Assembly: GCF_004005845.1 (NCBI RefSeq)
Contig: NZ_SADE01000002.1
Span: 1,116,421 to 1,180,420 of the forward strand
DNA: 64,000 nucleotides
Direction: 5' to 3'
DNA from: Hwanghaeella grinnelliae
GTDB lineage: Bacteria > Pseudomonadota > Alphaproteobacteria > UBA8366 > Aestuariispiraceae
This document shows positions 46,902-55,627 of the stretch, piece after piece. The notes beneath the pieces are model-generated. The model saw nothing but the letters and a program-made list of their open reading frames with translations. It had not been told where the DNA came from and searched no databases. A program made the position numbers and the translations under genes. How positions within the stretch are numbered: the first letter of the stretch is position 1; each line of letters opens with the position of its first letter.

Positions 46902-47819
46902 CTATGGGGTTGTGATCGGGGGCGGTTTGCGCCGTTTTCCGGAAACGGCATTGCCGACAATGGCGGCAAGCAGAACCGTGCCGCCGATCAGTGTATTGAC
47001 GGCCGTCGTTTCACCCAGGAATAGCCACACCCATAATGGACCGAGCAGCACTTCCGCGAGGGACAGCAGGGCGAGTTCCGCCGCGGGCAGGCTACGCGAG
47101 CCGAGGGTATAGAGGATCAAACCCGCGCCGACCTGAAACACACCCATGCCCATCGAGATGGCCCCGTCCTGCATGCTGAGTGCGATCGGCACGCCCAGAT
47201 ACAGGCAAATCCCGGACGTGATGGCGATGGCGAACAGCCCGGACAGGAAAACCGATGGCAACATTTCCCCGGACCGGCCCCAGCGCAGGGCCACGGTGAA
47301 GGCGGCAAAGCCGAAGGCCGACCCCATAGCCGCAAGGCTTCCCGCCAGCACGACGCTGCCGGATTTGTCCGCGGCCATGATGCCGATGCCGGCGATGGCG
47401 GCGGCAATCGCGATCCAGGTTGCCGTGCGGACGGGTTCGCGCAGAACGACCCACCCCAAAACCGCAGTCATGAACGGCGCCGTCGCGAAGAGCAGCATGG
47501 CATTCGCGACCGACGTGGTCTGGATGGCGTAAATCCCGCCGGAATAGGCTGCCACCAACGACAGCCCCGCGATCACGGCCGGAAAACCGATCCGTCGGAT
47601 CTGGGCGAAAGGGCTTTCGCCTGAACGCAAGCGGATGAGGACATAAAGGAACAGCGACATGCTGATCGAGCGATAGAGCAGGATTTGCCAGACCAATGCA
47701 TCTTCGATCAGGCGAATGCCAAGCCCGACCGTCGACCAAAGGACCCCGGCGGCGAACACGAACAGGATGCCATATTTATGGGCATCAGCCTTGGGTGAGG
47801 AAAGATCTGCGGCGGTCAT
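46902..47819 (-). CDS. EamA/DMT-superfamily transporter
   Basis: 305 residues from the ATG at 47819 (a TTG five codons upstream is also in frame). Ten hydrophobic segments in two EamA repeats: for example GILFVFAAGVLWSTVGLGIR, TTSVANAMLLFATAPFMTAV, then GFAAFTVALRWGR and PAAELALLSLAEVLLGPLWV-type segments. These carriers export amino acids or other metabolites; the substrate is unknown. Confidence 0.9.
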   Translation of the reverse strand: MTAADLSSPKADAHKYGILFVFAAGVLWSTVGLGIRLIEDALVWQILLYRSISMSLFLYVLIRLRSGESPFAQIRRIGFPAVIAGLSLVAAYSGGIYAIQTTSVANAMLLFATAPFMTAVLGWVVLREPVRTATWIAIAAAIAGIGIMAADKSGSVVLAGSLAAMGSAFGFAAFTVALRWGRSGEMLPSVFLSGLFAIAITSGICLYLGVPIALSMQDGAISMGMGVFQVGAGLILYTLGSRSLPAAELALLSLAEVLLGPLWVWLFLGETTAVNTLIGGTVLLAAIVGNAVSGKRRKPPPITTP

Positions 47820-47923
47820 CGGGGATCCATGCAAAAAAGAGGTGCGCCGGACTTTAATGGCGCAAGGGACGCCGGTCTCCCCTTTTCAGCATTCGCGCCT
47901 ACGCGGCCCCGGGCCTCTAGGCG

Positions 47924-48619
47924 TCAATCGGCAAGGTCCGGGGTGATCAGGTCGCCGGCCGTGTCCTTGCCCGTCAATTCCGCGCCGGTCATCGCCTGCA
48001 AATCGTCGAAGCTGATATCCGGCAGTTTTTCATGCAGAACGAAACGGCCATCCTTGATGTCGACCACGGCGAGCGAGGTGTAAACGCGGGTTACGCAGCC
48101 CACACCGGTCAGCGGGAAGATGCACTTTTCCACCAGCTTCGGCTTGCCGTCCTTGGTGACATGTTCGGTCAGGACCGCGACGCGTTTCGCGCCGTGCACC
48201 AGATCCATCGCGCCGCCGACGGCGGGAACGCCCTTGGACCCGACGCGCCAATTCGCCAAGTCGCCATTCTGGGAGACTTGGAACGCCCCCAGGATCGCGA
48301 CATCCAAATGTCCGCCCCGGACCATGGCGAAACTGTCGGCATGGTGGAAGAAGCTGGCGCCGGGTTTCAGGGTGATCGCCTTCTTACCGGCATTGATGAG
48401 GTCCCAGTCCTCCTTGCCCTTCTCTGGCGCCTGGCCGAAGCCGAGCACGCCGTTTTCTGTGTGGTAAATCGCCTCTCGCCCTTCGACCTGGTATTGCGCG
48501 ACCAGTTCGGGAAAGCCGATGCCCAGATTCACATAGGCGCCGTCTTCGATGTCCTGCGCCGCGCGCCAGGCGATCTGCGCCTTGTTCAGTTTGGGAAAAT
48601 TCTCGCCAGTCTGTGTCAT
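47924..48619 (-). CDS. 3-oxoacid (3-oxoadipate-type) CoA-transferase subunit B
   Basis: 231 residues from the ATG at 48619, which overlaps the subunit A stop (ATGA). Conserved blocks: DGAYVNLGIGFPELVAQY, the catalytic Glu in YHTENGVLGFG, GGHLDVAILGAFQVSQNGDL, GVPAVGGAMDLVHGAKRVAV and CIFPLTGVGCVTRVYTSLAV. With subunit A it transfers CoA from succinyl-CoA to a 3-oxo acid such as acetoacetate or 3-oxoadipate. No other beta-ketoadipate genes are in the window, so the substrate stays open. Confidence 0.92.
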   Translation of the reverse strand: MTQTGENFPKLNKAQIAWRAAQDIEDGAYVNLGIGFPELVAQYQVEGREAIYHTENGVLGFGQAPEKGKEDWDLINAGKKAITLKPGASFFHHADSFAMVRGGHLDVAILGAFQVSQNGDLANWRVGSKGVPAVGGAMDLVHGAKRVAVLTEHVTKDGKPKLVEKCIFPLTGVGCVTRVYTSLAVVDIKDGRFVLHEKLPDISFDDLQAMTGAELTGKDTAGDLITPDLAD

Positions 48620-49338
48620 TCGTAAACCGCCCCCTCGCGGACAAGGACTTCTTCCTGTTGCGGGTTCGAAACCTCGACCACGCCATCCACGAAAATACCC
48701 GGTGTCACGACGTTTTCCGGATCGATCGCGCCCGGTTCGACAAGGTGGGAGACCTGCGCGATGGTCTTCTCGGCCGCCATGCACATCAGCGGATTGAAAT
48801 TCCGTCCCGCAAGGCGATAGGTCAGATTACCGTATGTGTCGCCCAGCTCGGCTTTGACGATTGCGACATCCGCTTTCAGCCAGCGTTCCTGGACATATTC
48901 GCGGCCGTCAAATTCGCCCACCGGCTTGCCCTCGGCCAGTTCGGTCCCGACGCTTGTCGGCGTATAGAAGGCGGGTATCCCGGCCCCGGCCGCCCGGATG
49001 CGTTCCGCCAGAGTGCCCTGCGGCACCAGTTCCAGTTCGATCTCACCGGCCATGTATTTTTCGGTGAAGGCGCGCGGGTCCGACGACCGTGGGAAGGAAC
49101 AGATCATTTTCGCGACCATCCCGGCATCGATCATCGCCGCGATGCCGATCTTTCCGTTACCGGCATTGTTGTTGACGACGGTCAGGCTCTTGGGGTGGCC
49201 GGTTGCCTTGAAACGGTCGATCAAGGCGTGGATCAACTCGATCGGCGCGCCGGACCCGCCAAAGCCGCCGATCATGAGAACCGCGCCATCGTCGATTTCC
49301 GCTACGGCGTCGGAAAGACTGGCGATTGATTTGTCCAT
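48616..49338 (-). CDS. 3-oxoacid (3-oxoadipate-type) CoA-transferase subunit A
   Basis: 240 residues from the ATG at 49338 (GAGGAAGAG just upstream). VLMIGGFGGSGAPIELIHAL is the CoA-binding Gly loop; VVNNNAGNGKIGIAAMIDAG, KMICSFPRSSDPRAFTEKYM, ELVPQGTLAERIRAAGAGIP and GDTYGNLTYRLAGRNFNP are typical of the PcaI/ScoA group. Translationally coupled to subunit B. Confidence 0.92.
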   Translation of the reverse strand: MDKSIASLSDAVAEIDDGAVLMIGGFGGSGAPIELIHALIDRFKATGHPKSLTVVNNNAGNGKIGIAAMIDAGMVAKMICSFPRSSDPRAFTEKYMAGEIELELVPQGTLAERIRAAGAGIPAFYTPTSVGTELAEGKPVGEFDGREYVQERWLKADVAIVKAELGDTYGNLTYRLAGRNFNPLMCMAAEKTIAQVSHLVEPGAIDPENVVTPGIFVDGVVEVSNPQQEEVLVREGAVYE

Positions 49339-49663
49339 CTCTTCCTCTCTATTGCGTCGGGTCTCTCCGGTATGACCGGGTGCCCTGTTGCGCAAATGGA
49401 ATACCGCTCGGCGGACCTGTTCTCAAGGGGGCGGTTAGGCACAGCTGAATTGGCGCAGGGTGTTCGCTGATGAACTTCCTCTGGCTTTGTTGTCTGAGAA
49501 GTAAATGCCCGGAGCAAAAGTGTGGTGCGATTTAATGCAATTGCCCGTAGGATTTTCGTTCCTGCATAGCGTTAAAGTGGTGTTGGTTGGTGAGGCGGAG
49601 ATGGTCCCACTCGTTGCTTGGACTTCGAGTGATTGAGCCGTGTATTGGGGAGTGGGTAAAAGG
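49339..49663. other. Divergent intergenic region between CoA-transferase and HNH genes
   Basis: About 325 bases without a supported gene. It drops in GC toward the HNH gene. No known RNA motif is recognisable; it must contain promoters for both neighbours. Confidence 0.4.
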
Positions 49664-50563
49664 ATGGGTCATTGTGTATTTATGCTGCGTCCAGACTCTG
49701 TCTACGATGACAGCCCCGCGGAAAGGTACCAGTTTCCAAAGCAATACTTAGGGCGCGCGCAAGAATCCGTCGGTGATTGGATTCTTTATCTTGAGCCTCG
49801 AAGAGTGCCCAACTCTCGAGGATACTACGCGATTGCGCGTGTCGTCGGAATTTCACCGGACAGTTCAGCAGAGGGACTGTATCTGGCGCAAATAGAAGCC
49901 GGCAGCTACCTAGAATTCGCGAATTCGGTTCCCTTCAACGAGCAAGGCGTTCCTGTTGAGCGCGGTTTACTCAATGAATACGGAAAACTGTCAGGGCGTG
50001 CCCAAGCCGCGGTCCGACCGATCTCATCGGCTGACTTCCTGAGAATTATCGAGAGAGGATTGGGACGATTCGATCCGGTTTTGCCGCGCATAGACTTTGC
50101 CCCAATGCCGGATGGTTTGTCCGACGGAATAGAGCCATTCGTCTTTGAGTCTGATCGCGAGAGGATTGGTCATTTTGTGAGCCGGCCCGTGAGAGACCGT
50201 GCGTTCCGCCGCGTTGTCCTCCGCGCTTACGAGGAAAAATGCGCTTTCACCGGATTGAAGTTCATTAATGGCGGCGGTAGAGCTGAAGTTGATGCTGCCC
50301 ATATCCGGCCGGTGGAACACAATGGCCCAGACACTATTCAGAACGGACTAGCTCTTTCTGGAACCGCGCATTGGATGTTTGATCGTGGCTTGATCAGCCT
50401 TTCCAATGACCATGAGATATTGATCTCGCGGCAGGTAAATGATGTGGATAGCGTCAAGTCATTCATCAACAAAGACGGAAAGGCAATTCTGCCTAAGCGC
50501 AAGGCAGACTGGCCACATCCTCACTTTCTTGAATGGCATCGTGGCAATTGTTTTAAAGCTTAG
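49664..50563 (+). CDS. HNH endonuclease with uncharacterised N-terminal domain
   Basis: 299 residues from the ATG at 49664; a GTG at 49640 is possible. The C-terminal HNH domain (about 200-260) has CAFTGLKF, the box VDAAHIRPVEHNG, TIQNGLALSGTAHWMFDRGL and ISLSND, as in HNH_2-type restriction-like nucleases. The N-terminal ~120 residues (YDDSPAERYQFPKQYLGRAQ, VGDWILYLEPRRVPNSRGYY, AIARVVGI) could be a DNA- or modified-base-reading domain. It stands alone with no methyltransferase, so a modification-dependent defence nuclease is a reasonable hypothesis. Lower GC than its neighbours suggests transfer. Confidence 0.82.
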   Translation: MGHCVFMLRPDSVYDDSPAERYQFPKQYLGRAQESVGDWILYLEPRRVPNSRGYYAIARVVGISPDSSAEGLYLAQIEAGSYLEFANSVPFNEQGVPVERGLLNEYGKLSGRAQAAVRPISSADFLRIIERGLGRFDPVLPRIDFAPMPDGLSDGIEPFVFESDRERIGHFVSRPVRDRAFRRVVLRAYEEKCAFTGLKFINGGGRAEVDAAHIRPVEHNGPDTIQNGLALSGTAHWMFDRGLISLSNDHEILISRQVNDVDSVKSFINKDGKAILPKRKADWPHPHFLEWHRGNCFKA

Positions 50564-50629
50564 CCTATCCACAAGTCGCCACTGAAAAAGGGACTCTGCA
50601 TAAGCAGGTATTTGGCTTGCCCATGACCG

Positions 50630-51064
50630 CTATCGAGAATGATCAAGGGTAGCTACAACTCTCCGCATCAAATCCATGAACTGTTTTTGCTGCCCCGGTG
50701 ACAGCCCGGCGAGGGCCTTGGCGTTTACCGCGTTGGCTGCGCCGGTCGCCTTGGTTTCCAGGGCGCGGGCCTTGTCGGTCAGCCATATTCGCTGAACGCG
50801 CCCGTCGGTTTCGTCACGCCGGCGGGTGATCAGCCCGTCGCGCTCCATACGGGAGAGCGTGTTGGCCATGGTCGGTTGCTCGATTTCCAGCGCGTCGACC
50901 AAGTCCCGTTGGGTCACGCCGTCCTTTTCCCAAAGCATGAGCAAGGCGGGGAAAACACCCGTGCCGAGGCCCAGGGGCCGGATGCCCGCTTCCAGGTGCC
51001 GGGCGAACAGCCGCGCCATCAGATTGACGACATATCCCGCCGAGTTTTTGCGATCGAAAGTCAT
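50630..51064 (-). CDS. MarR-family transcriptional regulator
   Basis: 144 residues from the ATG at 51064 (an ATG five codons upstream is also in frame). Dimerisation helices surround a winged helix: LGTGVFPALLMLWEKDGVTQ, RDLVDALEIEQPTMANTLSR, MERDGLITRRRDETDGRVQR. It is divergent from a small membrane-protein gene. Two copies of a palindromic motif lie in the 73-base gap and probably are its operator. Confidence 0.92.
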   Translation of the reverse strand: MTFDRKNSAGYVVNLMARLFARHLEAGIRPLGLGTGVFPALLMLWEKDGVTQRDLVDALEIEQPTMANTLSRMERDGLITRRRDETDGRVQRIWLTDKARALETKATGAANAVNAKALAGLSPGQQKQFMDLMRRVVATLDHSR

Positions 51065-51080
51065 GCAACAGATAAGCATT

Positions 51081-51117
51081 GCATAGCATACTATGCAATA
51101 ATATATAGCATACTATG
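51081..51117. promoter_or_regulatory. Tandem palindromic MarR operator candidate
   Basis: ATAGCATACTATG occurs at 51083-51095 and 51105-51117, 22 bp apart (two helical turns). Each is itself an ATAG-N4-CTAT palindrome; the first extends to GCATAG-N4-CTATGC. It lies between the divergent MarR gene and the membrane-protein gene. Confidence 0.72.
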
Positions 51118-51137
51118 TAAATAACTGGAGCTTCGCC

Positions 51138-51641
51138 ATGACCAAATTCATTCACCCCGTGGCCGGCGCTGTTGCACTGCTCGTCATATCGACTTTCTGG
51201 CTCGCGACCATTGCCTCCGAGGCCTTCCTGGCCATGGACACGGTGATCGCCGTAAAAACGACGATACCTTACGGTTTCATTTTGCTGGTCCCGGCTTTGG
51301 CGATGACTGGCGGGAGTGGTTTCAAACTGGCCGAGGGGCGCCGAACCGACCTTATCGCCACGAAAATCGCGCGTATGCGTTTCGCTGCCATCAACGGCCT
51401 GTTTGTGTTGATACCGTCGGCTCTGTTCCTCGCCTACAGGGCCGAGGCAGGCCTGATCGACGGTTGGTTCTACGGGGTTCAGGGAATCGAGTTGCTGGCG
51501 GGAAGCGTAAATATCTGCCTGCTGGGATTGAACATGCATGACGGGTTTGCGCTTGGCAGGACGCACGGACGCCGGAACGGCGAAACGCTCAGTCCGGAAT
51601 ATGAAGGTCGAAGAGCGCGTCGCCGAAATCTTTCCCGTTAA
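51138..51641 (+). CDS. Small integral membrane protein
   Basis: 167 residues with four hydrophobic segments (about 8-30, 42-58, 81-102, 110-133), then a basic tail (EGRRARRRNLSR). I do not recognise a named family; it is reminiscent of small DUF-type inner-membrane proteins. GGAG lies upstream of the ATG. Divergent from a MarR regulator, it is probably the regulated target. Its last 53 bases overlap the convergent AlkD-like gene. Confidence 0.75.
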   Translation: MTKFIHPVAGAVALLVISTFWLATIASEAFLAMDTVIAVKTTIPYGFILLVPALAMTGGSGFKLAEGRRTDLIATKIARMRFAAINGLFVLIPSALFLAYRAEAGLIDGWFYGVQGIELLAGSVNICLLGLNMHDGFALGRTHGRRNGETLSPEYEGRRARRRNLSR

Positions 51642-52716
51642 TGCGTAAGTTCAGGTGTTGGATGCCGGGATAGTATCGTCTGGTGGTAATCGGCCGGACC
51701 TGGATTTTCTTTCGGAACAGAGCTTCGCCGTTCGGCGGAAGGTCGATGCTCGATCCCTTGAACACCTTTTCCGAAAAACTGCCGTTTGCGCGCAGAAAGC
51801 GTGCGACGTAATCGATGACCAGGGATTGCGGCACCTGCGCCGTTGAGACGATCCGCGCGCTCAATTCGATGCTCTCGCCAAGCGTGATCCGTTGAGGGGA
51901 AACGGCGATATCTTCGACACTCAGTTCCGGCGGGGCATGGCCGAATACAGTCAGAACATCCGGGTTGCCGGCCTTGATCAGGCTTCGGCACGCATGACGG
52001 ATCAGTTTTCGGCGCGTGTCGTCCGCCCCCTTCATCCAATCCGCGGCCAGATCCGCCACCAGGGCCGGGTGGTCCTTGGATATATCGTTCAGATGGTTCG
52101 CGACGGACCGCCTTACATACTCCGACGGATCGTCACGCAGCCGGTGCAGCAAGGGCAGGGCAGGGGTGGGGTCGGCAATCAGGCGCGGCAGTTGTTGGGC
52201 CCAGGGCAGGCGTGGCCGTGTGCCTTCCGACACAAGCCGCCGGACGGCCGGGTCGGGGTCGTCCAGCCAGCAGGACATGATGCTCAATACGCGGTCCTGA
52301 TCGTGGATCAGCGGATAGCGAATGCCGAATTCGGAAGAGAACCGCTTGGTCATGTCCTTCAACAGGTCCAGGGTCACGTCCAAGTTGTCCAATCCATGTC
52401 GACCGGCGACCAGGCTCAAGGGCCATATGGCGAAGCCGCGCATGCCGGTGTCATCGCTCGTCTGCTCCGGCGAATTGCCCTGTTGCGGATGCAGGACCGC
52501 TCGCAATATCGACGACCGGGCCTTTATTTCAGGGGGTAGATGGCGCAAAAGGCCGTCTGCAACGCGGTCTACCCGCGCCTTCAACTCCAGACCTTCCAGC
52601 CCGTCCAAGGCTTCGGACAGGAACACACCCTCATCAAAAGCGGGCCAGTTTTTCCTGATATGGCCCGACAGCAGTTTTACCAGCGATGGGGAGATTGAAT
52701 TCTTGAACGGTTCCAT
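51589..52716 (-). CDS. AlkD-like DNA alkylation repair (HEAT-repeat) protein
   Basis: 375 residues from the ATG at 52716 (MEPFKNSISPSLVKLLSGHI), with GAGG 8 bases upstream; longer frames run into the gene upstream. The body is all-helical HEAT-like repeats, including MSCWLDDPDPAVRRLVSEGT, RLPWAQQLP and DDPSEYVRRSVANHLNDISK, then DHPALVADLAADWM. These are typical of AlkC/AlkD-type glycosylases acting on alkylated bases. A C-terminal beta-rich domain of about 100 residues (VSPQRITLGESIELSARIVS) extends it beyond minimal AlkD, closer to the AlkC arrangement. Confidence 0.85.
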   Translation of the reverse strand: MEPFKNSISPSLVKLLSGHIRKNWPAFDEGVFLSEALDGLEGLELKARVDRVADGLLRHLPPEIKARSSILRAVLHPQQGNSPEQTSDDTGMRGFAIWPLSLVAGRHGLDNLDVTLDLLKDMTKRFSSEFGIRYPLIHDQDRVLSIMSCWLDDPDPAVRRLVSEGTRPRLPWAQQLPRLIADPTPALPLLHRLRDDPSEYVRRSVANHLNDISKDHPALVADLAADWMKGADDTRRKLIRHACRSLIKAGNPDVLTVFGHAPPELSVEDIAVSPQRITLGESIELSARIVSTAQVPQSLVIDYVARFLRANGSFSEKVFKGSSIDLPPNGEALFRKKIQVRPITTRRYYPGIQHLNLRINGKDFGDALFDLHIPD

Positions 52717-52726
52717 GCTGTCGGCC

Positions 52727-53035
52727 TCACCCGCCATAGCTTGATAGGATAGGGTGCGGACCATGGCCTTCATCCGCATCCATGATCGAAAAATAATCAC
52801 GGCAGGCCGGTGAACGCGAAAGCTTGGTCAGGACCGCCTCCGCAGCCTCCCGCCGTTCCCAGCGAATGATGTCCGCATAGCCACGGTCGCCCAGCCGTAC
52901 CAGATCGCGGCTCAGATATCCCGGCTGGTTGGACAGAAACTCGTTTTGAAACCGGTCTGACGCGGCGACCAACTCGTCTTCGCTGACATCGGCGGCGAGT
53001 CGGATCTTGGCGATCTCGATGACGGGGTTTGCCAT
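52727..53035 (-). CDS. Small ferredoxin-like-fold (ABM-type) hypothetical protein
   Basis: 102 residues: VIEIAKIRLAADVSEDELVA, NEFLSNQPGYLSRDLVRLGD, GYADIIRWERREAAEAVLTK. The beta-alpha-beta pattern with the 'QPGY..R.L..' block resembles dimeric alpha-beta-barrel (antibiotic-biosynthesis-monooxygenase-like) proteins. The function is unknown. It ends 10 bases before the AlkD-like start and is divergent from the WYL regulator. Confidence 0.65.
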   Translation of the reverse strand: MANPVIEIAKIRLAADVSEDELVAASDRFQNEFLSNQPGYLSRDLVRLGDRGYADIIRWERREAAEAVLTKLSRSPACRDYFSIMDADEGHGPHPILSSYGG

Positions 53036-53084
53036 TCCATGTCTCCTTCACACTAGGCTAAATTCTGACCCGATTTGTATTCTT

Positions 53085-53109
53085 AAATATGTCATTATGT
53101 GTCATATTT
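53085..53109. promoter_or_regulatory. Inverted repeat in the divergent region before the WYL regulator
   Basis: AAATATG (53085-53091) and CATATTT (53103-53109), perfect 7-bp arms around an 11-bp centre, in an AT-rich 79-base region between divergent genes. It ends five bases before the regulator ATG at 53115. Possible autoregulatory operator. Confidence 0.5.
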
Positions 53110-53114
53110 GTTGA

Positions 53115-53852
53115 ATGATCCGCACCACGACCCATTCCCATCTGGACAGGCTGGACCTGCTGACGACCCGGCTGAAATCGGACGAACCCTTGGTCCTGAA
53201 AGACATCGCTGAGGAGATGGGCGTCAGTGTCCGCACCTTGAACCGCGATATCGCCATCCTGCGGGAAAGGGGCTTGCCGATTGAATCGGATCGCGGCCGC
53301 GGCGGTGGCGTGCGTCTGAATTGGCGTTGGGGTATCGGTCGAATGGCGTTGAGCTACCGGGAGGCCGTGGACCTTCTGGTCAGCCTCGCCATCGTGGAGC
53401 AGATGAAATCACCGATCCTGATGGCGAACCTGGCGCCGGTACGGCGAAAGGTCATGGCATCCTTTTCTCCAACGGATCGCCACCGTGTTCAAAAGCTGAA
53501 ATCGCGCATCCTGATCGGACGCATGGCTTCCGTCGACGTGCAGGGGAATTACACGCCGCCGCAATCTGGAATCATGGAACGATTTCACGAGGCCTTCCTG
53601 CTGATGAAGGCGGCGGAAATCGACTACCGGGACGACAAGGGCAAGCGGACACGGCGCCGGATTGAACCGCATTTCCTGCTGCTCAATTACCCTATCTGGT
53701 ACGCGCTATGCTGGGACCATCTTCGTCAGGATATCCGCACCTTCCGATGTGACCGAATGCGGTCGGTCACCTTGGTGGAGGATACGTTTCGAATGCGCCC
53801 CTATGCAGACTTCAAGGCAGCGCTCTGCGATGCAGATCTTGTCCTGCCCTGA
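53115..53852 (+). CDS. HTH-WYL domain transcriptional regulator
   Basis: 245 residues: an N-terminal winged helix (about 10-65: EPLVLKDIAEEMGVSVRTLN, RDIAILRERGLPIESDRGRG) and a C-terminal WYL-type domain with RIEPHFLLLNYPIWYALCWD, then HLRQDIRTFRCDRMRSVTLV. WYL regulators often sense small ligands or nucleic acids. A possible role in regulating the divergent ABM-type/AlkD-like pair is inferred from position. Confidence 0.9.
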   Translation: MIRTTTHSHLDRLDLLTTRLKSDEPLVLKDIAEEMGVSVRTLNRDIAILRERGLPIESDRGRGGGVRLNWRWGIGRMALSYREAVDLLVSLAIVEQMKSPILMANLAPVRRKVMASFSPTDRHRVQKLKSRILIGRMASVDVQGNYTPPQSGIMERFHEAFLLMKAAEIDYRDDKGKRTRRRIEPHFLLLNYPIWYALCWDHLRQDIRTFRCDRMRSVTLVEDTFRMRPYADFKAALCDADLVLP

Positions 53853-53869
53853 TCCGTTGCAGTGCGGCT

Positions 53870-55471
53870 CTAGAGCCCCGCGGCGCTGCCGTCGCAGCGG
53901 GGGTCGCTGGCCCCTTCGATCAACCCTGTGGGATGCCACAGCAGCGCACCGGCATGGCCCATGACTTCCTCGAACGGGCCGACCGGATCGATCGCATGTC
54001 CCGCCTTGCGCAAGGCCTCGATGACGGTTGGGTCGAAACGGTTTTCGATCCGCAGGCTTGTCGTGGTGTCGCCCCAGGTCCGGCCTAGCAGCCAGCGCGG
54101 CGCGGATATCGCTTCTTGAAGGTCCATGCCGTGGTCGACGACGCGGGTATAGACCATCGCCTGGGTTTGCGGCTGGCCTTCGCCCCCCATCGTCCCGTAA
54201 GGGAAGACACGGCCATCGGGTAGTTCCGCCATTGCCGGCTGAATGGTGTGGAACGGGTAACGTCCGGGTTGCAACGGGTTCACCGCGGCCGGGTCCAGGC
54301 TGAAGCTGACGCCCCGGTTCTGCCAGGCGATACCGGTTTGCGGCAGCACCACGCCGGAGCCGAACTCCCAATAGATGCTCTGAATGAAGCTGACCGCAGT
54401 CCCGTCCTTATCGACGGCGCCAAGCCAGACCGTATCGCCCTTCGGCGAGGCATCGGGCCAGGGGGCGGCGGTATCCATCAAAATCGGTTTTGCCAGCGCT
54501 TCGATATTCGTCTCGGACAGTAATTGCATCGGGTCCGCGCCCATATGCGCGGGGTCGGTGACCTTGCTGTCGCGCACCCGGAAGGCTGCCTTGGTCGCCT
54601 CGACCAGACCATGGACATAGTCGAATGTCTCCGGCGCGGGTTTCGGAAGCTGGTTTTGAATCGCTAGAAGCAGCAGGGAGGCAAGGCCCTGGGTGGGTGG
54701 CGGCATATTGTAGATGACCGCGCCGTTGCGATTGATGGAAAGCGGGGGCAGGACTTTTGCCGAATAGGTCTCCAGGTCCGAAAGCGTGACCGGGCTACCC
54801 GCCGCCTGCAGGTCTGCGGCGATGTCCCGCGCCAAGGCGCCGCGATAGAAACTGTCCAAGCCTTCCTCGCCCAGCCGCCGCAAGGTTCCGGCCAGGGCGG
54901 GCAGGGAAAATTTCCTTCCCTCGGTCAACGGGGCGCCGTGATCGGTGAAGTGCTGGGCGAATCCGGGCTGGTCCTTCAATTCGGGGAATTTCTGAGCGCA
55001 GTTCCGCGCCAGGGTTTCCGGAACCGGGAACCCGTTTTCGGCATGAAAGGCGGCATCTTCCATTAGGCGTGGCAGGGCCATCCCGCCGCCCAGTTTGGTT
55101 TGGCTGACTTCCAGCGCCTTGGCCCAACCGGAAACGGTTCCGGCAATGGTCAATGCCGCCAGCGGGCCGCGTTTGGGAATTTCAGTGAGGCCCTGGCCGG
55201 TATAGAAATCGGATGACGCCGCCTTTGCCGCCGGCCCGCTTGCCGCGATCCCGACGACTGGACCGTCTTTCGGGCGGATCAACCAGAACCCGTCCCCGCC
55301 CAGCGCGTTCATATGCGGGTAAACGACGGCGATGGTCGACGCCGCGGCCACCATTGCCTCGACCGCGTTGCCACCGTCGCGCAACACGCGCCGGCCGGCT
55401 TCCGCAGCCAGATGATGCGGGGCGACAACCATGCCGCCATAGGATTGCCGCGCCGTTTCGGAGACGTTCAT
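53870..55471 (-). CDS. Gamma-glutamyltransferase family protein (Ntn hydrolase)
   Basis: 533 residues. The precursor keeps VLRDGGNAVEAMVAAASTIA and HMNALGGDGFWLI in the large-subunit part. The autocatalytic nucleophile is Thr347 in PKGDTVWLGAVDKDG, and the small subunit has SFIQSIYWEFGSGVVLPQTG, GIAWQNRGVSFS and GTMGGEGQPQ. No signal peptide is visible, so it may be a cytoplasmic or acylase-like member. It is divergent from a ureohydrolase gene; a second family member (56766) lies beyond that gene. Confidence 0.9.
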   Translation of the reverse strand: MNVSETARQSYGGMVVAPHHLAAEAGRRVLRDGGNAVEAMVAAASTIAVVYPHMNALGGDGFWLIRPKDGPVVGIAASGPAAKAASSDFYTGQGLTEIPKRGPLAALTIAGTVSGWAKALEVSQTKLGGGMALPRLMEDAAFHAENGFPVPETLARNCAQKFPELKDQPGFAQHFTDHGAPLTEGRKFSLPALAGTLRRLGEEGLDSFYRGALARDIAADLQAAGSPVTLSDLETYSAKVLPPLSINRNGAVIYNMPPPTQGLASLLLLAIQNQLPKPAPETFDYVHGLVEATKAAFRVRDSKVTDPAHMGADPMQLLSETNIEALAKPILMDTAAPWPDASPKGDTVWLGAVDKDGTAVSFIQSIYWEFGSGVVLPQTGIAWQNRGVSFSLDPAAVNPLQPGRYPFHTIQPAMAELPDGRVFPYGTMGGEGQPQTQAMVYTRVVDHGMDLQEAISAPRWLLGRTWGDTTTSLRIENRFDPTVIEALRKAGHAIDPVGPFEEVMGHAGALLWHPTGLIEGASDPRCDGSAAGL

Positions 55472-55627
55472 CGCTTACTCCCGCCGGAAATGTTCCGGAA
55501 TAAAGATCATTCAGAAGGCGAGACGCTACCGATATTGCCGCTGGGCTGCAATCGGGTGAAATCACGTGCGGACCATGCTACCCAGTTATTGGTATCGCAA
55601 TGGCCGCGACTTGAAGGGGGACCAGCA

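Noticed and set aside
55313-55627. 105-residue N-terminal extension of the ureohydrolase
   Set aside because: It overlaps the divergent GGT-like gene. Homology-like sequence begins only at the ATG at 55628.
55472-55627. Possible guanidine riboswitch before the ureohydrolase
   Set aside because: The region was read for ykkC-type conserved blocks and none could be recognised; stem-loops present are not distinctive.
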